Assembly: GCA_036258055.1 (NCBI GenBank)
Contig: DATAEK010000129.1
Location: forward strand, 1-64,000
DNA length: 64,000 nucleotides
DNA from: DATAEK01 sp036258055
Lineage (GTDB): Bacteria; Acidobacteriota; Vicinamibacteria; Vicinamibacterales; 2-12-FULL-66-21
Direction of reading: 5' to 3'
Part shown: positions 1 to 6,940 of the stretch, piece by piece
How positions within the stretch are numbered: the first letter of the stretch is position 1
How the letters are laid out: every line of letters starts with the position of its first letter
Program-made: the position numbers and the translations under genes
The notes under the pieces: model-generated
The model's database searches: none
Seen by the model: the letters and a program-made list of their open reading frames with translations, nothing else
What the model was told of the DNA's origin: nothing

Positions 1-663
1 CCAGTCCATGTCGGAGAGCGACACCTCGGTCACTCCTCCACGCACCTGGGCACCGGGCGTCCTGTTCACTCGCCCTCCGACGCTGACGACGTCGCCGTGG
101 ACGACCGCCTTTTCACCGAGGTCGACGGACCCGAGGACAGACACGACATCGCTGCCCACATCACCGTTGACCCGCACCGATCCGAGCACGGCGACGACCT
201 GACCAGACACTTCCTCGCCTTCCCTCACCGTGACGTCACCAAACACCCGCACGCGATCGCCATGCGATCGCTCGGCTCGTCTCGGGGACCGCCGGCTGGA
301 CTCGCTCGCGACCTCCTGAGGGGACTCCGCGGGTGCCGATGTCGCGAAGAGCGTACGGCGCGATGACGCGTCGAGATAGGAAAGCTTCAGGATGTCGTCG
401 GCGTCATCGCCGACCCGGTCGCGCAGCTCACGTCCGCTGACGGTCGTGCCGTTGATCGAGATCACGTCCGCAATCTCGATGAGCCGCACATCCGCATTGC
501 GCACTTTCGGCGTAAGCGCGATGCCGTCCGCAATCGGCACGACGTCGTAGCGCGCCTCGATCCGCGCTCGCAAGGCTTTGTCGTCCGAGGTCTGCTGCCC
601 TGCCGCAGCGACCACGAGTGCGCCGAGCGCCACCATCATGAGACACGCGATGAGTTTCCTCAT
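1..663 (-). CDS. Exported bactofilin-like (polymer-forming) protein, 3' end outside window
   Basis: The frame opens with ATG at 663 and runs off the left edge, giving about 221 residues. Residues 1-21 form a signal-peptide-like hydrophobic stretch (MRKLIACLMMVALGALVVAA). A charged middle part follows, and from about residue 135 there are regular short beta-repeat turns such as VRVFGDVTVREGEEVSGQVV and VLGSVRVNGDVGSDVVSVLG. These are typical of bactofilin or polymer-forming right-handed beta-helices. Its ATG overlaps the stop of the upstream membrane protein as ATGA, so it is the third gene of the sigma-factor operon. The export signal suggests a periplasmic or surface form rather than a cytoskeletal one, which is inference. 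The C-terminus cannot be judged. Confidence 0.72.
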   Translation of the reverse strand, partial: MRKLIACLMMVALGALVVAAAGQQTSDDKALRARIEARYDVVPIADGIALTPKVRNADVRLIEIADVISINGTTVSGRELRDRVGDDADDILKLSYLDASSRRTLFATSAPAESPQEVASESSRRSPRRAERSHGDRVRVFGDVTVREGEEVSGQVVAVLGSVRVNGDVGSDVVSVLGSVDLGEKAVVHGDVVSVGGRVNRTPGAQVRGGVTEVSLSDMDW

Positions 664-1172
664 TTCAGCAACTCCCTGTCACCGAGCAGACGATGCAGCG
701 CGACCAGCGCGCCGATGGCGACGGCCTGACAGGCCAGGAGCGCCATCGTCACGCGCGGGTCGGACACGAATACGCCGGCGGCACGCCCGATTCCGGTCAG
801 AACCGCCCAGATGCTGCTGCGCGCGCTCCCGCCGTTGGCAAACCACACGACCGTTGAAATCACCAGGTTCAGAGCCCCGACGACGGCCGACGACAGCACG
901 GACAGGAGCGCGCCCGCGCCGAAATACACCGCGACGACAGAAGCCGCCAGGCCGCCCCAGATCAGCATTGCCCGGCCTGCCCGCGCACGGCGGGCATCGA
1001 TGGCTGACGCATCGGCAATGGCTGCCATCGTCCGCGTGGTGAATTCCCGGGACGGCAAAGGCGAGGAGATCGATGCGTCGAACACCGCGCGAAACGCCGC
1101 GTCCGCGGCATCGTCCTCGCCGTGCTCTTCCGCGAAACGCCAGCGCTCGTAGTCCCGGGTAAGGTCGTCCAT
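660..1172 (-). CDS. Membrane protein following ECF sigma factor, possible anti-sigma factor
   Basis: About 170 residues. A charged N-terminus (about 1-65; begins MDDLTRDYERWRFAEEHGED) precedes three or four hydrophobic segments, among them LIWGGLAASVVAVYFGAGAL and VTMALLACQAVAIGALVAL. The position directly behind an ECF sigma gene, the soluble acidic N-terminus and the membrane anchor suit an anti-sigma factor. However, the HxxxCxxC zinc motif of ZAS anti-sigma factors is absent. ATG at 1172 has GGGAG only 2 nt upstream; an in-frame GTG at 1181 is the alternative start. The stop overlaps the next start as ATGA. Function is inferred from context only. Confidence 0.65.
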   Translation of the reverse strand: MDDLTRDYERWRFAEEHGEDDAADAAFRAVFDASISSPLPSREFTTRTMAAIADASAIDARRARAGRAMLIWGGLAASVVAVYFGAGALLSVLSSAVVGALNLVISTVVWFANGGSARSSIWAVLTGIGRAAGVFVSDPRVTMALLACQAVAIGALVALHRLLGDRELLK

Positions 1173-1216
1173 GGCTCCCACTAAGGCTTACGAAGCCAGC
1201 CGTCTGAACGTTGCGC

Positions 1217-1783
1217 TCATCGGTCCGGCGTCCAGCCAGCCGCGGTCATCACTCGTGCCAGTTCCTTCCGGGCGCGGTGGACATGGCTTCGGGCGGTCAC
1301 CTCGGGAATCCCCAGCACGTGGCCAATGTCCTCGAAGGACAACCCGTCCTCGTAGCGCAGGATGACGGCGGCACGATGGTCAGTCCTCAGCTGGGCCAGC
1401 GCGTTGTCCAGCGCACGGCCGAGCGCCCGGCGCTCGACAGGATCGGCAGAGGGTGGCGCGGCGACGTCGGGCTGTCCGTCCCGATCGTCCATCGGCACGA
1501 CGGGCGGCTTGGATTTGCGCAGCGCGTCGATGCCGGTGTTGTGCGCGATACGAAACAGCCAGCTCGAGAGCCGGCGTGTCGTGTCGAACGCGGCAAGATT
1601 GCGGAAGGCTTTGACGAACGTGTCCTGCGCGAGCTCCTCCGCGAGCGACGGATCGCCCGTCATCCGCACGAGGAACGCGAGGATCGGACGCTGATAGCGC
1701 CGCAGGATTTGTTCGAACGCGGAATCCGAGCCGGCCAGCGCCTGCGCGACGAGCCGGGCTTCCGTGACGGTCTCGAGGTCGAT
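1217..1783 (-). CDS. ECF-type RNA polymerase sigma factor (start codon unclear)
   Basis: Sigma-70 region 2 is visible as DSAFEQILRRYQRPILAF followed by AEELAQDTFVKAFRNLAAF and WLFRIAHNTGIDALRK. Region 4 is the helix-turn-helix LSFEDIGHVLGIPEVTARSH. Together these make a group 4 (ECF) sigma factor of about 185 residues. Conserved region 2 sequence continues upstream of the first in-frame GTG (1669), so that GTG cannot be the real start. The open frame extends to a stop at 1853, and between 1670 and 1852 there is no ATG, GTG or TTG, only CTG (1738, 1705) and ATC codons. The end given here, 1783 (ATC before DLETVTEARLV), is an estimate. The upstream part of the frame runs into a repeat array. 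It heads the operon with the membrane protein and bactofilin-like gene. Confidence 0.8.
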   Translation of the reverse strand: MDLETVTEARLVAQALAGSDSAFEQILRRYQRPILAFLVRMTGDPSLAEELAQDTFVKAFRNLAAFDTTRRLSSWLFRIAHNTGIDALRKSKPPVVPMDDRDGQPDVAAPPSADPVERRALGRALDNALAQLRTDHRAAVILRYEDGLSFEDIGHVLGIPEVTARSHVHRARKELARVMTAAGWTPDR

Positions 1784-1804
1784 CGGGATAGGGCGCCCTC
1801 TCTC

Positions 1805-1930
1805 GGTTCTAGAGGTTCCAGGGGTTCCAGGGGTTCTAGGGGTTCTAGGGTTCTAGGGTTCTCGAGGCTCTAGGGTGCTGGGTTCCGTCTGCGAGGAACC
1901 ATAGAACCTCAGAACGACATAGAACTCTAG
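1805..1930. repeat. GGTTCTAG/GGTTCCAG tandem array with inverted right half
   Basis: From 1805 about seven degenerate 8-9 bp units (ggttctag, ggttccagg, ggttctagg) run head to tail. The right side (about 1901-1930) carries the opposite orientation (gaaccatagaacctcagaac, agaactctag), so the array can fold back on itself. It lies between the divergent sigma factor and alaS and overlaps the region where the sigma gene should start. Related arrays occur at 38427-38448 and 42383-42552. Confidence 0.85.
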
Positions 1931-2015
1931 ATCTTGTTACGAGACGCCGGCGGGGGCCGTTGCAGCGGCGGCGATCACGACGGCGTCGCTCCCGGTCGGG
2001 CCGTCCGGAATTCGG

Positions 2016-2021
2016 TACAAT
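2016..2021 (+). promoter_or_regulatory. Putative -10 box of alaS, leaderless spacing
   Basis: TACAAT lies 7 bp before the alaS ATG at 2029, so transcription would start at or within a base or two of the start codon. No ribosome-binding site is visible and no clear -35 hexamer was found. The same arrangement recurs elsewhere in the window. Confidence 0.55.
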
Positions 2022-2028
2022 AATCGTC

Positions 2029-4743
2029 ATGCGTTCCCGCGAGATCCGCGCCAGCTTTCTGGAATATTTCCGCCGTCAGGACCATACCATCGTCCCGAGC
2101 TCGTCGCTCGTGCCGGCCGACGATCCAACGCTGCTCTTCACCAACGCCGGCATGAACCAGTTCAAGGACGTGTTCCTCGGCAAGGAAAAGCGAGCCTACA
2201 CGCGCGCGACGACGTCGCAGAAGTGTATGCGCGTGAGCGGCAAACACAACGACCTCGATAACGTCGGACCGTCGCTCCGCCACCACACGTTTTTCGAGAT
2301 GCTCGGCAACTTCTCCTTCGGGGACTACTTCAAGGCGCAGGCCATCCCGTTTGCGTGGGAACTGTTGACCGACGTCTGGAAGCTCGAGGCGGACCGACTG
2401 TTTCCGACCATCTTCAAAGGCGAGTCGGGCATTCCGCGCGACGACGAGGCGTATGGAATCTGGGCATCCGTAGTACCCGCCGACCGGATCGCCGAGCTGG
2501 GATTGGCCGAGAACTTCTGGTCGATGGGCGACACCGGTCCTTGCGGCCGCTGCTCGGAGATCCACTACTTCCGCGGCAACCACGTGCCCTGCGAGGAGGA
2601 GCGCAGCGGACGTCCATGCGGTGGTCTCGACTGCAGCTGTGACCGTTTCGTCGAGGTCTGGAACAACGTCTTCATGGAGTTCGATCGGCAGCAGGACGGC
2701 ACGCTGAACCCGCTGCCGGCCCGGTCGATCGACACCGGCATGGGACTCGAGCGGGTCACCGCGGTTATCCAGGGCAAGCTGTCGAATTACGACACGGATC
2801 TGTTCACACCGATCCTGAAAGCGATCGGCGATTGCGCCGGACGCCCATATGGGGCGTCGATGGACGACCCGCCCGACGTGTCGATGCGCGTGATCGCGGA
2901 TCACCTGCGCGCGATGACATTCCTCATCGCCGACGGCGTGATCCCGTCCAACGAATGGCGCGGATACGTGCTCCGTAAGATCATGCGCCGCGCGATGCGC
3001 CACGGAAAGAAGCTCGGGTTTACCGATCCTGTCCTCCACACGCTCGTAGACGTCGTCGTGGACGAGATGGGCGATGCGTATCCCGAGCTCCGGGCGAACC
3101 ATGGCGCGATTGTCCGTATCGTTCGCAGCGAGGAGGAGCGGTTCGACGCGGTGTTGACGGCGGGGCTGCCAAGGCTCGAGGCGGCGTTGGATCGTGCGGC
3201 GGCGTCTGGCGGAATCGTTCCGGGTGTTGAAGCGTTCCGGATGTACGACTCGCTCGGCGTTCCGCTCGACTTCATGGACGACCTCGCGAGCCAGCGTGGA
3301 CTGGCGATCGATCACGCCGGATTCGATCGAGCGATGGAGGAACAGCGCGTTCGCGCGCGCGCCGCCACGGAGTTCAAAGAGGAGAGCTTCACGCTCTCGA
3401 TGCCCGCGGAGGTCGAGCAGGCGCTCGACACCGCAGGCGATCAGTTCGCGGGCTATGACTCGACGGCCGTGCAGGGAACGCCGCTGCTCGCGATCTTCGA
3501 CGAGGCAGGGAAATCGGTCGAGGAGCTGACCGCGGGCGCGAAGGGCTACGTCGCGCTCGGCATCACTCCGTTCTACGTCGAGGCGGGCGGGCAGGTGTCG
3601 GACTCCGGCCGTATCTTCGGCGCGGACGGCGCGGAAGGCACGGTCGAACGGATGGTTCGCCAACAAGGCGGACGCCCGCGCCTCCACTTCGTCCGCGTGG
3701 AACGTGGACGTTTCCGCAGAGGGCAGATCGTTACGGCCGAGGTCGCCGACCAGGTCAGGGACGCGACGCGACGCAATCACACCGCCACGCATCTCCTGCA
3801 CGCGGCACTGAGGCAGGTCCTCGGACCGCACGTCAAGCAGGCGGGATCACTCGTCGAGCCCGATCGGCTCCGGTTCGATTTCGTGCACTTCGCTGCGATC
3901 CCGCGCGCGGACATCGAGCGGATCGAACGAATCGTCAACGAGCAGATCTACCGGAATACCTCCGTCCAGACCGAGGTGCGCTCGACCGAGGAGGCCATTG
4001 CGGCGGGCGCGATGGCGCTCTTCGGCGAAAAGTACGGGGACAGGGTCCGTGTGGTTTCCGTCCCGGGATTCAGCACGGAGCTATGCGGTGGCACGCACGT
4101 CCGCGCCACAGGCGACATTGGTTTCTTCGTCATCACCGAGGAAGGCGGCGTCGCGGCAGGCACACGGCGCATCGTGGCGCTGACCGGCGCGGGGGCGGTT
4201 GCGTGGGCGCAGCAGGAGCGGACAGCGCTCGAGAGCGTGTTGAGCACGCTCAACACCACGCCTGCCGGTGCGCCCGCGGTGATTCAGCGTCTCCAGGCCG
4301 ACGCGAAGCGTCTTGCCCGCGAAGTGGAACAGCTCAAGGTGAAGAGTGCTCTCGGAGGCGGGTCCGCCGGCAACGCCGGGGGAGCGGGATCGGCCCAGGC
4401 CGGAACGATCGAGGTCGGCGGGCTAAAACTGATCGCGCGCCGAGTCGAGGGGCTCGAAAAAACCGCACTCCGGGGCCTTGCGGACTCGCTGCGCGACCGG
4501 CTGGGGTCCGGCGTGGTCGTCCTCGCCTCGGAAGTCGAAGGAAAGGTCACGCTCCTTGTGGCCGTCACGAAGGATCTGACGACGCGGGTGCAGGCCGGAC
4601 GCATGGTCAAGGAACTCGCGCCGATCATCGGCGGCGGCGGAGGCGGACGTCCGGACTTCGCGGAGGCTGGTGGCAAGGACCCGTCGAAAATCGGTGAGTT
4701 GATCGCCGCGGCTCCGGGAGCGCTGCAGAAACTGCTCGCCTGA
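2029..4743 (+). CDS. alaS: Alanine--tRNA ligase
   Basis: A 904-residue class II aminoacyl-tRNA synthetase that charges tRNA-Ala, close to the usual length of the family. The N-terminal catalytic domain starts with MRSREIRASFLEYFRRQDHT and holds FTNAGMNQFKDVFLG and the RHHTFFEMLGNFSFGDYF motif. The editing domain has the zinc ligand motif HTATHLLHAALR (near residue 584) and the LCGGTH motif (near 685). The C-terminal DHHA1-like region ends with a Gly-rich GGGGGGRPDFAEAGGKD. Translation starts at 2029 because upstream codons encode arginine-rich, non-conserved sequence. It stands alone, with its own promoter-like box. Confidence 0.97.
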   Translation: MRSREIRASFLEYFRRQDHTIVPSSSLVPADDPTLLFTNAGMNQFKDVFLGKEKRAYTRATTSQKCMRVSGKHNDLDNVGPSLRHHTFFEMLGNFSFGDYFKAQAIPFAWELLTDVWKLEADRLFPTIFKGESGIPRDDEAYGIWASVVPADRIAELGLAENFWSMGDTGPCGRCSEIHYFRGNHVPCEEERSGRPCGGLDCSCDRFVEVWNNVFMEFDRQQDGTLNPLPARSIDTGMGLERVTAVIQGKLSNYDTDLFTPILKAIGDCAGRPYGASMDDPPDVSMRVIADHLRAMTFLIADGVIPSNEWRGYVLRKIMRRAMRHGKKLGFTDPVLHTLVDVVVDEMGDAYPELRANHGAIVRIVRSEEERFDAVLTAGLPRLEAALDRAAASGGIVPGVEAFRMYDSLGVPLDFMDDLASQRGLAIDHAGFDRAMEEQRVRARAATEFKEESFTLSMPAEVEQALDTAGDQFAGYDSTAVQGTPLLAIFDEAGKSVEELTAGAKGYVALGITPFYVEAGGQVSDSGRIFGADGAEGTVERMVRQQGGRPRLHFVRVERGRFRRGQIVTAEVADQVRDATRRNHTATHLLHAALRQVLGPHVKQAGSLVEPDRLRFDFVHFAAIPRADIERIERIVNEQIYRNTSVQTEVRSTEEAIAAGAMALFGEKYGDRVRVVSVPGFSTELCGGTHVRATGDIGFFVITEEGGVAAGTRRIVALTGAGAVAWAQQERTALESVLSTLNTTPAGAPAVIQRLQADAKRLAREVEQLKVKSALGGGSAGNAGGAGSAQAGTIEVGGLKLIARRVEGLEKTALRGLADSLRDRLGSGVVVLASEVEGKVTLLVAVTKDLTTRVQAGRMVKELAPIIGGGGGGRPDFAEAGGKDPSKIGELIAAAPGALQKLLA

Positions 4744-4880
4744 GACCGGCAGAATTGCGGGCGGCCGTTCCATTTCGAAACACCCGGCCCCGCCTGCAGC
4801 CGCTAAGTTATTGAAAACACACGGCACCGGCCTTGCGATGAGGACGTGGTGGAGCGATCTCTTCGATCGCCCACACGTCC

Positions 4881-5582
4881 ATGCGAGCGCTGGTCCGAAC
4901 CTGTTTGATCGTCGCCCTGATGACGGCCGCCTTCCCCGCGGCCGCCGATGCGCAGATCTACGCGTGGCGCGATCCGGCGGGCAACCTGGTGCTGTCGGAT
5001 CGCCCGAAGGACCCGTCGGCGACGACGTTCTCCGTTGCCGGCACCGGTCAGGTGCGCACGACACGGCAGGCGATCAGGGGCCGGTCGAGTGAGTACGACG
5101 CGCTCATCGAGGAGCACGCGGCCGATCATGGCGTGGACGTCGGGCTGGTGCGTGCCGTGATTCAGGCGGAGTCGGCATTCAACCCCCGCGCCCGATCGGT
5201 GAAAGGCGCGATGGGCCTGATGCAGCTGATGCCAGCGACCGCCGCACAGTACGGCGTCGACAACCCCTACGACCCGGCGCAGAACATCCGGGGCGGTGTC
5301 GCGTACCTCCGCTCGCTGCTGACGAAATACTCCGACAACCAGGAGCTCGCGCTCGCGGCGTACAACGCGGGTCCGGAAGCCGTCGAGAAGTACGGCGCGG
5401 TGCCGCCCTATCGCGAAACCCGGAACTACATCGATCGGATTCGAAGGAGCACCAACGTCACGACGGTTCCTCCGGCGAAGATCTATCGGTCGATCGAGAT
5501 CGTCAACGGCCGTGAAGTCGTGAGGTATTCCAACGTACGGACGCCCGGGTCGGAGCTCATGGAGTCAGCGTCCAGACGCTAG
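4881..5582 (+). CDS. Exported lytic transglycosylase (SLT domain, DUF4124-like N-terminus)
   Basis: 233 residues with a signal peptide (MRALVRTCLIVALMTAAFPA, cleavage likely after ADA near residue 24). A short DUF4124-like segment follows (IYAWRDPAGNLVLSDRP). The soluble lytic transglycosylase domain occupies about residues 75-185, with catalytic Glu in VIQAESAFNPRA and the SLT motifs GLMQLMPATA and AYNAGP. It would cleave peptidoglycan glycan strands in the periplasm to 1,6-anhydro products. It converges with the ParB-like gene, the two stops being about 18 bp apart. ATG at 4881 is the only start that keeps the signal peptide. Confidence 0.93.
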   Translation: MRALVRTCLIVALMTAAFPAAADAQIYAWRDPAGNLVLSDRPKDPSATTFSVAGTGQVRTTRQAIRGRSSEYDALIEEHAADHGVDVGLVRAVIQAESAFNPRARSVKGAMGLMQLMPATAAQYGVDNPYDPAQNIRGGVAYLRSLLTKYSDNQELALAAYNAGPEAVEKYGAVPPYRETRNYIDRIRRSTNVTTVPPAKIYRSIEIVNGREVVRYSNVRTPGSELMESASRR

Positions 5583-5600
5583 TGGGGCTTGGGCGGGACC

Positions 5601-6797
5601 TCACCAGCCGTTGTCGGTCAGACGCGGCAGGACGAAGGTCAGCGCGGATCCCGTCGCGGTGATGCGCATTGCCGCCCGTCCGCCATGCAAACGCGCGGCT
5701 CTTGACGCACACGCGAGCATCACTGCGCCCGACACCCCGCACGGATGATCCGGCCACCCCGCATCGAAGAATCGCGCGGCGGTCTCCGCCGTGACCGGCT
5801 TCACGTCCTGAGCGATCTGCACGATCAACGCGGGCCGTACGAGCGTTCCCTGGACCGAAACGCGAAGGATGGCTCCCTCACCGCTGACGAGCGCGACCAT
5901 GCCCCGCAGCAGCGATTCGATCGCTACTGCCAGCACCCCCTCGTCCGCCTCCAGGTGATACTCGGTATCCAGACCATCGATCTGAAATGACACGTCCCGA
6001 AGGCGTGCTTCCTCACGCACGGTTGCGACCGCTTGCGTCATCAGGCTGCGGCACTCCACGTCGTCGCGCGTCAGCGTCACCGGCCCGGTCGCGATCTCAC
6101 CGGCTGCGGCGACCGTCTTTCCACGCTGGAGCTCCACGCCGATCAAATCGGCGAGCACCGACGAACGCAGGGGATCGCCGATCGACGCCTGTAACGCCGG
6201 CACGAGGGTGCCGATGAACCCCAGGCCTTTCGTCAATTCCGCGACCGCCGGAGGCAGACCGCTGGCGCCGACCTCGGTCTCCGGCTTCTCCAGTTGCGCC
6301 GGCGGCTCCGGCGGTTCGACCGGCGATTTGTCGATTGGAGTCGCACACTGGCGCGCCGCATCGCGAAGCGTCGCCAACGCGTCGTCGTCGACGTCGTGCA
6401 CCAGGCAGGGCACGGTGCGCAGCCCGACTGCAGCTGCCGCGCGCAGCCGATTGGCTCCGGCGATCAGCTGATAGCGCCCGTTGCGGAGAGTCACGAGGAG
6501 TGGCTCGAGAACACCGTGCTCGCGGATCGATTCTTCGAGCGCACACAGATCGGCAGGCGATCCTGACGCGGCATCGATGTCAGCGATACCAATCTCGCGG
6601 ACGGTGCGCAGCGGCGCCTCGCCCATCAACTGCTCGACGTAGTGTCGACCGTGACGCATCCTGAAAGCCGGTGGCAGTCCTTCCCGACCGCGCGGCGGTG
6701 ACGACTCCGCGGGGTCTTCTGCGATCAACTCTGGCTCATCGAACGGTGTCGTAGAAACGGCAGATGGATCTTCCGCCCGAACCGGGTCAAGATGCAC
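5601..6797 (-). CDS. ParB-like N-terminal domain fused to degenerate histidine-kinase ATPase-like domain
   Basis: 398 residues. Residues about 60-150 match the ParB/Srx fold, with LCALEESIREHGVLEPLLV and the box II-like motif LIAGANRLRAAAAVGLRTVP. There is no recognisable ParB helix-turn-helix. A proline-rich linker (about 155-185) leads to a helical part and a C-terminal region arranged like a sensor-kinase HATPase: LMTQAVATVREEARLRDV, AIESLLRGMVALV at the N-box position, and GAVMLACASRAARLHGG at the G2 position. The N-box Asn and the DxGxG of the G1 box are not visible, so ATP binding is doubtful. GTG 6797 has AGGAG 6 nt upstream. It is divergent from the permease gene. It could be a regulator or scaffold; the function is unknown. 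Confidence 0.72.
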   Translation of the reverse strand: MHLDPVRAEDPSAVSTTPFDEPELIAEDPAESSPPRGREGLPPAFRMRHGRHYVEQLMGEAPLRTVREIGIADIDAASGSPADLCALEESIREHGVLEPLLVTLRNGRYQLIAGANRLRAAAAVGLRTVPCLVHDVDDDALATLRDAARQCATPIDKSPVEPPEPPAQLEKPETEVGASGLPPAVAELTKGLGFIGTLVPALQASIGDPLRSSVLADLIGVELQRGKTVAAAGEIATGPVTLTRDDVECRSLMTQAVATVREEARLRDVSFQIDGLDTEYHLEADEGVLAVAIESLLRGMVALVSGEGAILRVSVQGTLVRPALIVQIAQDVKPVTAETAARFFDAGWPDHPCGVSGAVMLACASRAARLHGGRAAMRITATGSALTFVLPRLTDNGW

Positions 6798-6940
6798 GTG
6801 GGTCTCCTGAACGATGCCGACTATCTTATTCGCAGAACGCGATCAGCTCAACCGCGACGTCGCCCACTCGACCTTGGTCTTTCCTTTTCCCTTTCCGCCG
6901 ATCCACGCCCGCGAGACCGCGCAACCCGCGAGGAGAACCG

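Noticed and set aside
1211..1873. 220-codon plus-strand frame ending in GSRGSRGSRG
   Set aside because: Antisense to the sigma factor; the apparent protein repeat is just the GGTTCTAG array translated.
1975..3831. 618-codon open frame antisense to alaS
   Set aside because: Arg/Val/His-rich translation with no family features; mirrors the codon bias of a GC-rich gene on the other strand.
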